Translations under genes and position numbers: made by a program
Part shown: positions 45,077-53,396 of the stretch, piece after piece
How the letters are laid out: each line of letters opens with the position of its first letter
Position numbering within the stretch: position 1 is the stretch's first letter
The notes under the pieces: model-generated
Told to the model about the DNA's origin: nothing
Databases searched by the model: none
The model's input: only the letters and a program-made list of their open reading frames with translations
From: Cypionkella sp.
GTDB lineage: Bacteria > Pseudomonadota > Alphaproteobacteria > Rhodobacterales > Rhodobacteraceae
NCBI GenBank assembly: GCA_025458525.1
Contig: JALOSF010000024.1
Span: 1-54,372 of the forward strand
DNA length: 54,372 nt
Direction: 5' to 3'

Positions 45077-46069
45077 TTACTTTGGCAGCAAATCCATGCC
45101 GACCTTCTTGTTGACGAACTGGTCGGTTGCGACCTTGGCAATGTCAACCGACCCTGCCTCGAGAATGCCGGCGTTCACCGCCAGATCGTAGAACGCCTGC
45201 ACGCGCGCCATGTCGATCGCGCCGATCCCGACCTCGGCCTGATAGCCGGTGCCGATGATGCCAAGCGCCTTCATCTGCTCGACCTCCTGGTTCAGCTTTT
45301 CGACCGTCTGTTCCGGGTTGTCGGCAATGATCGCCGCATTGCCAGCCGAATTGTCGTTATACAGGTAGTTATACCAGCCGATGGTCGATGCATCGACAAA
45401 GCGCTGCACCAGATCGGGGTTGTTTTCCACCATCTCCACCCGCGCCTCGATCGTGGTGGAATAGGTGTTCCAGCCATTGTCGGCAAGCAGGAACCATTCC
45501 GGGTCCGCGCCTTCGGCTTTGGCATAGATCGGTTCTGCGGTGCCATAGCCCTGCTGCACCATTTTCTTGTCGGTCAGGTATTCGGCAAGGTTGAAACCAT
45601 AGGGTTTCAGCTGTTCATCCTTGAACCCCTTGGCCTTGACCATCCACTGCCAATAGCTGAACTGCCCATCCTTCGACACAAGGATCGTCGGCGCGTTCAC
45701 CAGATCGTCGAAGGACGCATATTCCCCCTTGTGGGTCAGCATCACCTGCGGGTCCTTCTCGAAATAGGAGGCCACCACCACCGTCGGAATGCCGTTGCGC
45801 ACGTTGTCCATCGACAAGAGCAGGTTGCCCGCCATCAGGAAATCCACCTTGCCGGCCGGCAGCATCGGGCGGTTGTTGACCTGCGGCCCGCCTTGCTGAA
45901 TCTCCACCTCCAGCCCGTATTTGGCATAGGTGCCATCGGCCATCGCCTGATAGAACCCGCCATGCCCGCCTTGCGCCAACCAGTTGGTGGCGAACACCAC
46001 CTTGTCTTGTGCCATGGCGCCACTGGCGACCACGGTTGCCGCCACTGCGGCCAGAAGAATTGCCTTCAT
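45077..46069 (-). CDS. ABC transporter substrate-binding protein, NMT1/THI5-like
   Basis: The 330-residue precursor has a signal peptide (KAILLAAVAATVVASGAMA). The mature part follows the NMT1/THI5-like fold: VVFATNWLAQGGHGGFYQAM, GTYAKYGLEVEIQQGG, PAGKVDFLMAGNLLLSM and a VDASTIGWYNYLY segment. This group binds HMP-type pyrimidines, riboflavin-like or other N-heterocycles, and alkanesulfonates. Separation from the permease gene by two enzyme genes, on the same strand, suggests one operon with a single transported compound. Confidence 0.88.
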   Translation of the reverse strand: MKAILLAAVAATVVASGAMAQDKVVFATNWLAQGGHGGFYQAMADGTYAKYGLEVEIQQGGPQVNNRPMLPAGKVDFLMAGNLLLSMDNVRNGIPTVVVASYFEKDPQVMLTHKGEYASFDDLVNAPTILVSKDGQFSYWQWMVKAKGFKDEQLKPYGFNLAEYLTDKKMVQQGYGTAEPIYAKAEGADPEWFLLADNGWNTYSTTIEARVEMVENNPDLVQRFVDASTIGWYNYLYNDNSAGNAAIIADNPEQTVEKLNQEVEQMKALGIIGTGYQAEVGIGAIDMARVQAFYDLAVNAGILEAGSVDIAKVATDQFVNKKVGMDLLPK

Positions 46070-46096
46070 GTCAAACCCTTTCCCTGTTGTGCCAAA

Positions 46097-47464
46097 TCAC
46101 GCCTTGGCCATATCCGGCGTCCAGCCCCGGGTTTTTCCCGGATTCATCAAACCATGCGGATCGGCCTCGCGTTTGAAGTCGATCTGCGTGGTGTCGATTT
46201 CCTTCATCCCGCCATCCTCGATGGTGATGACATGCGGGTCAAAGATCGTGCAGCCATCCAGCTGCTCCATCTCGGCGATGATTTCATACATCCGCGCGCG
46301 GGTGGTCCAACGCACGAGCGGCAGGGCGAAAATCTGCACCTCGCCGCCCAGCCGCGCCATTTCGTGATGCATCAAAACCTCGTCGCCGTAACGCGCCATC
46401 TGGCGCATCACCAGCGCGGGGTCGAACGGGCTGGGATAGGCGGTTTGCAGATAGGTCCAGACCCCCGGCTCATGCTTCAGCGCCTGCAAGGTCGTGTGGT
46501 TCCAGCCACATTCCCAGGCGGCGGGCAGGTTCTGCGCCTCAAGCTCGTGCAGCGTCCCGGTCAGGGACACCCGCCCCCCCATCGCCGCCACGCGGGCGTG
46601 AAAATCCGCCATCGCCTCGGGCGCGATCATTGAAAACACCGCGTCCTTGTCGGCGGGAAAATGCGCGGCCAACCGCTTGTAGAAGGGGGCGATCCGCCCC
46701 TCGACCACCGTCATCAGATAGGCGTCCACCCCCTCGGCCTGCGCCTGTGCCGCAAAGCGCAGCGCGGTGTCGTAGCCATCGAACAGCGCAATCGTGTGGA
46801 CCCAGTCGGTTGCGGGCACGAGCGCGTAATCCATCGCCGTGATGATCCCGTTGGTGCCATAGGCATGCTGCACCTTCATGATGTCGGCCCCGTGCAATTC
46901 GATGATGCGCGGCGTCTCCTCTACCGTCACCAGCCGCAGCCAGGTGATGTTCTCGCCATCGCGCAGCATCCCGTGGCGCAAGGACCCGATGCCCCCCGAC
47001 CCGCCCGAGACAAAGCCGCCCATCGTGGCAAAGCGCTTGGTTGACGGGAACATCGACAGCATCTGGCCGCTCTCGCCGACGGCCGTCTCTACCCGTTCCA
47101 TCCGCGCGCCCGCCTCGCAGACCACCCGGCCCGGCGCGATGCTGATGATCCGGTCCAGCTTGGTCATCTCCAGGATGATCCCGCCCTCCATCGGCACGCA
47201 TTGGCCGTAGTTCCCGGTGCCGCCGCCGCGCACGGTGACGGGCAGGCGGTGGCGCGCGGCGGCGGCTGCCACCACGATCACCTCGGCCTCGGTCCTCGGG
47301 GTCACCACCAGTTGGGCGGCGCGATTGTCCAGCAATTCCTTAAGGATAGGGGAATACCAGAAGTAATCCTTGGATTTCGCCTCCACCAGCTTTGTGTCCG
47401 CCGAATGGGGAATATCCCCGATCTCGGCGCAAAAGGCGGCAAGGGTCTCAGCGCTCACGCTCAT
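46097..47464 (-). CDS. FAD-binding (VAO/PCMH-type) oxidoreductase
   Basis: The 455-residue protein carries an FAD-binding PCMH domain: VVTPRTEAEVIVVAAAAARH, LPVTVRGGGTGNYGQCVPM (the pyrophosphate loop), MLSMFPSTKRFATMGGFVSG and SGGIGSLRHGMLRD. The C terminus ends with READPHGLMNPGKTRGW, as in glycolate oxidase and related D-2-hydroxy-acid or heterocycle oxidases. No cysteine for bicovalent flavin is evident. ATG 47464 overlaps the stop of the amidohydrolase gene (ATGA). It likely oxidises an intermediate produced by that amidohydrolase; this is inference. Confidence 0.85.
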   Translation of the reverse strand: MSVSAETLAAFCAEIGDIPHSADTKLVEAKSKDYFWYSPILKELLDNRAAQLVVTPRTEAEVIVVAAAAARHRLPVTVRGGGTGNYGQCVPMEGGIILEMTKLDRIISIAPGRVVCEAGARMERVETAVGESGQMLSMFPSTKRFATMGGFVSGGSGGIGSLRHGMLRDGENITWLRLVTVEETPRIIELHGADIMKVQHAYGTNGIITAMDYALVPATDWVHTIALFDGYDTALRFAAQAQAEGVDAYLMTVVEGRIAPFYKRLAAHFPADKDAVFSMIAPEAMADFHARVAAMGGRVSLTGTLHELEAQNLPAAWECGWNHTTLQALKHEPGVWTYLQTAYPSPFDPALVMRQMARYGDEVLMHHEMARLGGEVQIFALPLVRWTTRARMYEIIAEMEQLDGCTIFDPHVITIEDGGMKEIDTTQIDFKREADPHGLMNPGKTRGWTPDMAKA

Positions 47465-48615
47465 GCAGCATATCCTTGGCTTTGGGCCATCCCGGCCCGG
47501 TAAATCCGGCGCGGCGCACGCGGGTCGGCCAACGCCTCCCGCCAATCGGCCCCGCCGATGGTCATGAAATCCGCCGGTCGCCCCACAGCGAGCGGCGCGG
47601 GCGCAGCCCCAAGCACGCGAGCGGCGTCCGTCGTGATCGCCCCCAGCCAGTCGCCCGGGTCAAGGTGCAGCGTCAGGCTTGCCAGCCGCAGCATCTCCAG
47701 CGGGTCATGGGTGCCGTAAGGGTAGAACGGGTCACGCACATTGTCGGACGCGAACAGCACCGTCACGCCCGCCGCGCGCAATTCCTGCGCCGGGGCCAGA
47801 CCGCGCAACCGGGGGCTGCGCCCCGGCGCCATATCCTGCAAATGCAGGTTGGTGGTCGGCAAAATGGTCAGCGCGAGCCCCGCCTCGGCCATCATGGCAA
47901 TGGCCCGGCCCGCATCCTCCCGGATCGACAGCGCACAGGCGTGCCCGCACAACACGCGGCCCGCCATGCCGTGCTGCCGGGTCAGCTGGGCAATCTCATC
48001 CACCCCCACCGCATCGGCATCCAGCCCCTCATCCACATGGAAATCGAGGGTCAACCCATGCTCCGCCGCCAACCGGAACACCCGGCCCAGATGGTCGGCA
48101 TAGTTGGCATGGCGATAGATGAAACTGCCCAGAACCCCACCATCCGCCGCCACCTTTGTGGCAATCCGCGGCCCGTGATCCGCGTCGCCCAGCACCTCCA
48201 GCGACACCAGCGCCGCCCGTTGCAGATGCACCCCTTCTGCCGCGACCTCGCCCATCACGCTCCACGCCAGCGGCACGGCAGGCTCGGTCCAGTCCACATG
48301 GCTGCGCACCAAGGCCGCCCCATGCGCTGCCGCATCCTGCAACCCTCGCGTGATGCGGGCGCGCAGATCGACCTCGGTCCAGGCCGCCTTGTCCGCCGCC
48401 ATCGCTTCGATCGCGCCAAACAGCCCCGGCTTTTCCGCCCGCGTCCGATGCGCGGTAAAGCATTTGTCCAGATGCACATGCGCATCCACCACGAGCGGGA
48501 TTGCAACCGACCGCGCCGGCCCGACGGCGGGCGTCATCGCCGCGATCCGCCCCCCGGCCAGCGTGATCTGCACCACCCGTCCGTCGACCAGAACATGGGT
48601 CAGATCATTGCTCAC
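47461..48615 (-). CDS. Cytosine-deaminase-like amidohydrolase
   Basis: The 384-residue enzyme belongs to the amidohydrolase superfamily near cytosine/isoguanine deaminases and N-isopropylammelide-type enzymes. The metal site is visible: HxH in VDAHVHLDKCF, a histidine-glutamate region in LDFHVDEGLDADAVG, GRVLCGHACAL and the aspartate of VLFASDNVRDPF. These are all intact, so catalysis is expected: deamination or ring opening of a pyrimidine, purine, triazine, hydantoin or creatinine-like substrate. Bacterial creatinine deaminases are from the same family. The start overlaps the permease gene by 11 bp. Confidence 0.86.
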   Translation of the reverse strand: MSNDLTHVLVDGRVVQITLAGGRIAAMTPAVGPARSVAIPLVVDAHVHLDKCFTAHRTRAEKPGLFGAIEAMAADKAAWTEVDLRARITRGLQDAAAHGAALVRSHVDWTEPAVPLAWSVMGEVAAEGVHLQRAALVSLEVLGDADHGPRIATKVAADGGVLGSFIYRHANYADHLGRVFRLAAEHGLTLDFHVDEGLDADAVGVDEIAQLTRQHGMAGRVLCGHACALSIREDAGRAIAMMAEAGLALTILPTTNLHLQDMAPGRSPRLRGLAPAQELRAAGVTVLFASDNVRDPFYPYGTHDPLEMLRLASLTLHLDPGDWLGAITTDAARVLGAAPAPLAVGRPADFMTIGGADWREALADPRAPRRIYRAGMAQSQGYAA

Positions 48616-49459
48616 GGCGGATCTCGCTTTCGTGCCAATGCCCCAGCACCCGCCGCGACAGCCAAGCGGTCGCCAGAAAGATCACCACCCCCAGCACCGA
48701 CACCAGAACCAGTGCCGCGAACATCCGCGGAATCTCATTCCTGAACGAGGATTCGATAATGCGGCTGGCAAGCCCCGTATTCTGCCCCGCGGCGCCTGCC
48801 ACAAACTCCGCCACCACGGCGCCAATCAGGCTCAGCCCGCCGGCAACCTTTAGCGCCGCCATGAAAGAGGGCAAAGCCGAGGGGGCCAGCAGGAACCGCA
48901 ACCGCTGCCATGGCGTTGCGCGATACAGGGTGAACAGGTCGCGCAGATTGTGGTCCGCACTGCGCAACCCGATCACCGTGCCGGACAGGATCGGGAAAAA
49001 CGCCACGATCCACGCGCAGATCAGCAGGGCCGCAAAGGTGCTGTCGACATAGATCAGGATCAAGGGCGCAATCGCCACGACCGGCGTCACCTGCAAGATC
49101 ACCGCGAAGGGAAACAGGCTCATCTCCACCGCCCGCGACAGCGCAAAGAGGGCGCCAAGCAGCACCCCGCCAAGGATCGCAAGGCCCAGCGAAAACACCG
49201 TCAGCTTTACCGTGAACCACGCCGACCCCATCAGCGACGGGCCATCGGTCCACAGCGTCTGCGCGATCCGGCTTGGCGCGGGAATAAGGTAATGCGGGAT
49301 CTCATAGGCCCGCACCGCCCATTCCCAGCCGCCAATCGCCGCCACCAGAGTGACCACCGGCAGCAGCCATGTCAGCACTTTTTCTCGCCGCTCGCGCGCA
49401 ATCGCCGCCGCGTTGACCGGCGCCTCAGGCCCCGCGTCAATGGTCGATATGCTCTGCAT
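48605..49459 (-). CDS. ABC transporter permease (SsuC/TauC/ThiX type)
   Basis: The 284-residue inner-membrane protein has about six membrane segments. Its cytoplasmic EAA-type loop is DLFTLYRATPWQRLRFLLAPSAL, the expected ATPase contact. VTPVVAIAPLILIY and VVAEFVAGAAGQNTGLASRI match the sulfonate/taurine/HMP permease family. It overlaps the ATPase gene by 23 bp and the amidohydrolase gene by 11 bp, so the three are tightly packed. Confidence 0.9.
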   Translation of the reverse strand: MQSISTIDAGPEAPVNAAAIARERREKVLTWLLPVVTLVAAIGGWEWAVRAYEIPHYLIPAPSRIAQTLWTDGPSLMGSAWFTVKLTVFSLGLAILGGVLLGALFALSRAVEMSLFPFAVILQVTPVVAIAPLILIYVDSTFAALLICAWIVAFFPILSGTVIGLRSADHNLRDLFTLYRATPWQRLRFLLAPSALPSFMAALKVAGGLSLIGAVVAEFVAGAAGQNTGLASRIIESSFRNEIPRMFAALVLVSVLGVVIFLATAWLSRRVLGHWHESEIRREQ

Positions 49460-50213
49460 CCAGCGTCCCCTTCAATGTCTCGGACACCCGCCGCGCCTCG
49501 GCGGAAAACTCTTGCGACACGCGCCAATCCTCGGCCCTTGGCCAAGGCACATCGATGGTCAGATCGGCCGCCACCCGCCCAGGCCGCGCCGCCATCACCA
49601 CCACGCGGCTGGACAGGAACACGCTCTCGAACACCGAATGCGTGACAAAGATCACCGTCAGCCCCTGCTCTGCCGCCAGCCGCACCACATCATTGTTCAG
49701 CTTGGCCCGGGTCATCTCGTCCAGGGCCGCAAAGGGTTCATCCATCAGCAGAATCCGCGGCCGCGTGACCATGGCGCGCGCAATCGACACCCGCATCTTC
49801 ATGCCGCCAGACAGCTCTCGCGGATAGGCTTGCGCGAATTTCGTCAGCCCCACATCCCGCAGCGCCTGCGCGATCCGCGGTGCGGCCGCCTCACGCCCGA
49901 CGCCCGCCAGACGCAAGGGCAGGAACACATTGTCCTCTACCGTGGCCCAGGGCATCAGCGTCGGCTCCTGAAATACGAACCCAAGGTCATGCTCGGTCTG
50001 GCCCGTCGCAGGGGCGATGGTGATCGTGCCCGATGTCACCGGCAAAAGCCCGGCGATCATCTTGAGCGCGGTTGATTTCCCGCAGCCCGAGGGGCCAAGG
50101 AAACTGATGAAATCGCCCTCGTTGATCGTCAGCGTCATGTCCGACACCGCCAGCGTGTCATTGCCGAACCGCTTCGACACCCGCGCCAGCCGGATGATCG
50201 GATCGCCCTTCAT
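49437..50213 (-). CDS. ABC transporter ATP-binding protein (SsuB/TauB/ThiZ type)
   Basis: The 258-residue ATPase has Walker A GPSGCGKST, Q-loop VFQEPTLMPW, signature LSGGMKMRVSIARAM, Walker B ILLMDEPFAALDE and H-loop FVTHSVFESV. It is the cytoplasmic motor for the permease and NMT1-like binding protein of the operon. The start overlaps the creatininase gene by 4 bp. Confidence 0.92.
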   Translation of the reverse strand: MKGDPIIRLARVSKRFGNDTLAVSDMTLTINEGDFISFLGPSGCGKSTALKMIAGLLPVTSGTITIAPATGQTEHDLGFVFQEPTLMPWATVEDNVFLPLRLAGVGREAAAPRIAQALRDVGLTKFAQAYPRELSGGMKMRVSIARAMVTRPRILLMDEPFAALDEMTRAKLNNDVVRLAAEQGLTVIFVTHSVFESVFLSSRVVVMAARPGRVAADLTIDVPWPRAEDWRVSQEFSAEARRVSETLKGTLDAEHIDH

Positions 50214-51025
50214 GCAAAGGCCTCCGGGTTGGCCTTTGTGTCCAGAAAGGACAGCGGCATGCGGTGCACCTCGCGCAGCAGCGTCACGATCTGCGTGGCC
50301 GCATGGTCAATCGCGCGCTGCCCCTTGTCAGCGGTGGCCAGCGTGGCATTGCCCGCCGCCCCCGCCGCGTTGATATCCTGCATCATCCAGGCCAAACGCC
50401 CCGCCGGGGTCAGGCCCAACAGCCGGTTTTCAGCCGCCAGCCGCGCGTTCTGCGGCACGAAATCGCGGGCCTGGTCCATCTGCACCAGATCGGGGCGCAG
50501 CGCCAGCATCACGCTGGTTTCCAGATCACCGGCATGAATGCCATGGCGATCCTCCTCTGGCGAAATCAGCCCCTCGGGCAGGCCCATCGCGAACCAGTTG
50601 GCCGACACGACCAGCATCTTGTGCTTGATCCGCAGATCCCGCGCCACGATGTCCATCGGCGCGATCTGCCCGCCGTGACTGTTGAGGATCACCAGCTTGC
50701 GCACCCCCGCCGCCGCCACGCAATCGCCGATCTCGCCCCACATCGCCATCAGTGTGGCCGCTGAAAACGTCAATGTGCCGGGCCAATGCGAATGCTCATT
50801 CGATTTGCCGACCGGCATCGTGGGCAGGAACAGCACCGGCAAATCCGCAGGCAGGCGTGGGATCACCGCCGCGACCATCCCGTCCACAATGGCTTGGTCA
50901 ACGGACAGGGGCAGGTGCGGGCCGTGCTGCTCGACCGCGCCAACTGGCAACACCGCGATCACCTTGTCGCGGGGCAGCGCGGCAAAATCTCGAGCCGTGT
51001 AGTCAGCCCAGAACCGGTGCTTCAT
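50210..51025 (-). CDS. Creatininase-family amidohydrolase
   Basis: The 271-residue enzyme shows the creatininase fold: VLPVGAVEQHGPHLPLSVD (metal-binding glutamate and histidine), HSHWPGTLTFSAATL, ILNSHGGQ and EDRHGIHAGDLETSVML (the second metal cluster). The family hydrolyses small ring amides: creatinine, F420 precursor FAPy, sterically strained lactams. With a cytosine-deaminase-like enzyme and a heterocycle-type transporter in the same operon, a cyclic amide substrate is likely, but which one is unknown. It is the first gene after the candidate operator. Confidence 0.87.
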   Translation of the reverse strand: MKHRFWADYTARDFAALPRDKVIAVLPVGAVEQHGPHLPLSVDQAIVDGMVAAVIPRLPADLPVLFLPTMPVGKSNEHSHWPGTLTFSAATLMAMWGEIGDCVAAAGVRKLVILNSHGGQIAPMDIVARDLRIKHKMLVVSANWFAMGLPEGLISPEEDRHGIHAGDLETSVMLALRPDLVQMDQARDFVPQNARLAAENRLLGLTPAGRLAWMMQDINAAGAAGNATLATADKGQRAIDHAATQIVTLLREVHRMPLSFLDTKANPEAFA

Positions 51026-51121
51026 GCTGCGCCTCGCCCGGTCTTGCGTTCCTGTCGCACCATGGACTCACCCCCGGTCATTGTCCCGTCTGTGACAAGT
51101 TGACGCGAGGATAATCCATTC

Positions 51122-51143
51122 TGTCAAACCATTTGGTCTGACA
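51122..51143 (-). promoter_or_regulatory. 22-bp near-perfect palindrome, candidate RutR-type operator
   Basis: TGTCAAACCA (51122-51131), TT, TGGTCTGACA (51134-51143) match as inverted halves at 9 of 10 positions, with the core ACCA-TT-TGGT. RutR of E. coli recognises a palindrome with core TTGACCA-N2-TGGTCAA, so the resemblance is specific. The site is about 97 bp before the creatininase start, in the 201-bp gap after the LOG gene. The gap also holds GCCCAAG-g-CTTGGGC (51195-51209), perhaps the end of the LOG transcript. The distal TetR gene is the likely ligand-responsive binder. Confidence 0.65.
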
Positions 51144-51226
51144 TCCGCAGATTGTTTTTTGTGCACGCCGGCGCAGCGGGTTTTGCGCCGCCGCGCCCAA
51201 GGCTTGGGCAGCGCGCAAAGGGCCGG

Positions 51227-52033
51227 TCAGCGCCAGCCGTCGATTGCGGCCAAAGCCTCCTCGGCGGTTTCGACATAGCGAAACAGATCAAGGTCTTCGC
51301 GGCTGATCGTTCCTGCCTCGGCAAGGGCCTCCCAGTTGATGATCTTCTCCCAGAAACTCTGGCCGAACAAAAGAAAGGGGATCACTTTCATGCGCTTGGT
51401 CTGGATCAGCGTCAGGGCCTCGAACATCTCGTCCAGGGTGCCAAACCCACCGGGGAAGACGCAGATCGCCTTGGCCCGCATCAGGAAATGCATCTTGCGG
51501 ATGGCGAAATAGTGAAAGTTGAAGCACAGGTCCGGCGTCACATAGGGGTTGGGCGCCTGTTCATGCGGCAGGACGATATTCAACCCGATCGATTGCCCAC
51601 CCGCCTCTTGTGCGCCAAGGTTTCCGGCCTCCATCACCCCGGGCCCGCCGCCGGTGATGATCACATTCTCGCGGCCATAGCTTTCCAGACTGCGTTGCGT
51701 CATCATCCGGGCAAAGCGTCGTGCTTCGTCGTAATAGGCTGACAAGGCTGACAGGGCAGGGGTGCGCCCGTCCTCGGGCCGGGCCGGAATGCGCGCCCCG
51801 CCGAACAGAACGATGGTCGATTCTATACCGCGTTCATCCATCACCAGTTGTGGCTTGAGCAACTCCAGTTGCAGCCGCACGGGCCGCAGATCCTCGCGCG
51901 TCATGAAATCGGGGTCGGCAAAGGCCAGCCGATAGGCGGGCGCGCGGGTTTGGGGCGTATCCGGCGCCTTGTGGGCGGCCTTTACGTCTTCGACGCTGTC
52001 GCGGAACGGATGGGCGCGGGGTTCGTCTTTCAT
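51227..52033 (-). CDS. LOG-family Rossmann-fold protein (TIGR00730-like)
   Basis: The 268-residue protein has the lysine-decarboxylase-like fold of LOG proteins: IVLFGGARIPAR, VIITGGGPGVMEAGN and the catalytic PGGFGTLDE motif with the nearby RKMHFLM segment. LOG proteins hydrolyse nucleoside 5'-monophosphates (cytokinin-type or AMP) to base and ribose 5-phosphate. This longer group has an extra N-terminal arm. I used ATG 52033; ATG 52048 is an in-frame alternative. It is divergent from dapD. Confidence 0.88.
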   Translation of the reverse strand: MKDEPRAHPFRDSVEDVKAAHKAPDTPQTRAPAYRLAFADPDFMTREDLRPVRLQLELLKPQLVMDERGIESTIVLFGGARIPARPEDGRTPALSALSAYYDEARRFARMMTQRSLESYGRENVIITGGGPGVMEAGNLGAQEAGGQSIGLNIVLPHEQAPNPYVTPDLCFNFHYFAIRKMHFLMRAKAICVFPGGFGTLDEMFEALTLIQTKRMKVIPFLLFGQSFWEKIINWEALAEAGTISREDLDLFRYVETAEEALAAIDGWR

Positions 52034-52112
52034 AAGCTGCCTTTGCATTGCGTGACCTGTGCCCAAGCCTTATAGGCAGGGCGCAACAGGACCAACCAAA
52101 AAGGGTGACACC

Positions 52113-52937
52113 ATGTCGAACGCCGCCTTGGAAACAGCCATCGAAGCCGCGTGGGACACCCGCGACAGTATCAGCCCCGCCACCAAGGGCGAGGTCCGTG
52201 ATGCGATCGAGGCCACTCTGGCCGCGCTGGACAGCGGCGCCTTGCGCGTGGCCGAAAAGCGCGGGGCCGATTGGCATGTGAACCAATGGGCCAAGAAGGC
52301 CGTGCTGCTGTCTTTCCGCCTGACCGACATGTATGAGATTTCGGGGTCCAACGGCGGCGCAAACTGGTGGGACAAGGTGCCATCGAAATGGCAGGGCTGG
52401 ACCGAAGCCGATTGGCGCGCCGCCGGCTTTCGCGCGGTGCCCGGCTCTATCGTCCGCCGGTCGGCCTATATCGGCAAGGGCGTCGTGCTGATGCCGTCCT
52501 TTGTGAACCTTGGCGCCTATGTCGATGAGGGCACGATGGTCGATGGCTGGGCCACGGTCGGTTCCTGCGCCCAGATCGGCAAGAACGTCCACCTGTCGGG
52601 CGGGGTTGGCATCGGCGGCGTGCTGGAGCCGATGCAGGCAGGCCCGACCATCATCGAGGACAACTGCTTCATCGGTGCGCGGTCTGAAGTCGTCGAAGGC
52701 TGCATCATCCGTGAAGGTTCGGTGCTGGGCATGGGCGTGTTCATCGGCAAATCGACCAAGATCGTCGATCGCGAAATCGGCGAAGTGATGTATGGCGAGG
52801 TGCCGGCAGGATCGGTCGTGGTGGCGGGCTCCATGCCCTCCAAGGGCGGAGTGAACCTTTACTGCGCGGTGATCGTGAAAAAGGTTGACGCGCAGACGCG
52901 GTCCAAAACCTCGATCAACGAGCTTTTGCGCGACTGA
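52113..52937 (+). CDS. dapD: Tetrahydrodipicolinate N-succinyltransferase
   Basis: The 274-residue cytosolic enzyme transfers a succinyl group in lysine and meso-diaminopimelate synthesis. The C-terminal left-handed beta-helix is apparent from hexapeptide repeats ([54 protein letters not shown]), and the N-terminal helical domain ends with [15 protein letters not shown]. Length is normal. The ATG at 52113 replaces an in-frame extension to 52059 that would overlap the divergent promoter. Confidence 0.96.
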   Translation: MSNAALETAIEAAWDTRDSISPATKGEVRDAIEATLAALDSGALRVAEKRGADWHVNQWAKKAVLLSFRLTDMYEISGSNGGANWWDKVPSKWQGWTEADWRAAGFRAVPGSIVRRSAYIGKGVVLMPSFVNLGAYVDEGTMVDGWATVGSCAQIGKNVHLSGGVGIGGVLEPMQAGPTIIEDNCFIGARSEVVEGCIIREGSVLGMGVFIGKSTKIVDREIGEVMYGEVPAGSVVVAGSMPSKGGVNLYCAVIVKKVDAQTRSKTSINELLRD

Positions 52938-52989
52938 GGCGGGGGCCGCGACCTCTCGGACAACCGTGAGGTGCGGCGCCAGACTCCCC

Positions 52990-53022
52990 CAAGACGAACA
53001 GCTGTTCCTTACCCTCGTCTTG
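52990..53022 (+). other. Stem-loop after dapD
   Basis: CAAGACGA (52990-52997) pairs perfectly with TCGTCTTG (53015-53022) across 17 bases; the loop contains the palindrome GAACAGCTGTTC. It lies in the 120-bp gap between dapD and the next small gene. There is no T-tract. It may be a weak terminator or a control element of the small gene. Confidence 0.35.
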
Positions 53023-53057
53023 CAAAGAACGGGGGGCTTTCCCCGAAAGGTTGCCCG

Positions 53058-53393
53058 ATGTCCGATGAAAAGCCTGCCCGCACCAGCCGCCAGCAGGTCT
53101 ATACCCTTTTGGTGCAAGTCGGTCGCAAGCCCGGCGATGGCTTGCCCGCCAAGGCCACAGGGGGCGCGCTGATGTGCTATGCCAGTGGCGTGGACGAGGC
53201 CGAGGCGGTGCGCGAGACTGTGGCAATCCTCAAGCAGGCCGATCTTGCCGTTCTGGAAGTGGAAGGTCACGGCTCGCTGGAGGAGCAACGCGAGGCCGGG
53301 GCCGAGATCGACCCCGAGGAGGAGGCGTTGATGCTGCGCGCGCTGGAGGAAAACTCGGTGGTGGTGGCCCAGATGACGGCGCTCTATGACTGA
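53058..53393 (+). CDS. Small acidic protein of unknown function
   Basis: The 111-residue product starts at ATG 53058 (GAAAGG upstream) and is not a family I recognise. It has no signal peptide or membrane segment. A basic N-terminal third (KPARTSRQQVYTLLVQVGRK) is followed by a helix-rich middle (VDEAEAVRETVAILKQADLA) and an acidic end (EIDPEEEALMLRALEENS). Codon use matches its neighbours and the frame is uninterrupted, so it is probably real. It follows dapD on the same strand and ends 3 bp from the convergent Hint gene. Confidence 0.7.
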   Translation: MSDEKPARTSRQQVYTLLVQVGRKPGDGLPAKATGGALMCYASGVDEAEAVRETVAILKQADLAVLEVEGHGSLEEQREAGAEIDPEEEALMLRALEENSVVVAQMTALYD

Positions 53394-53396
53394 TCC

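Noticed and set aside
44030-51226. Complete Rut uracil pathway
   Set aside because: RidA and a RutR-like regulator are present, but RutA monooxygenase, RutB hydrolase and the RutG permease are not seen; the set of enzymes is different.
52996-53007. GAACAGCTGTTC as a possible LexA/SOS box
   Set aside because: It fits the Gram-positive GAAC-N4-GTTC form, but alphaproteobacterial LexA uses a direct repeat GTTC-N7-GTTC, and no SOS gene follows.
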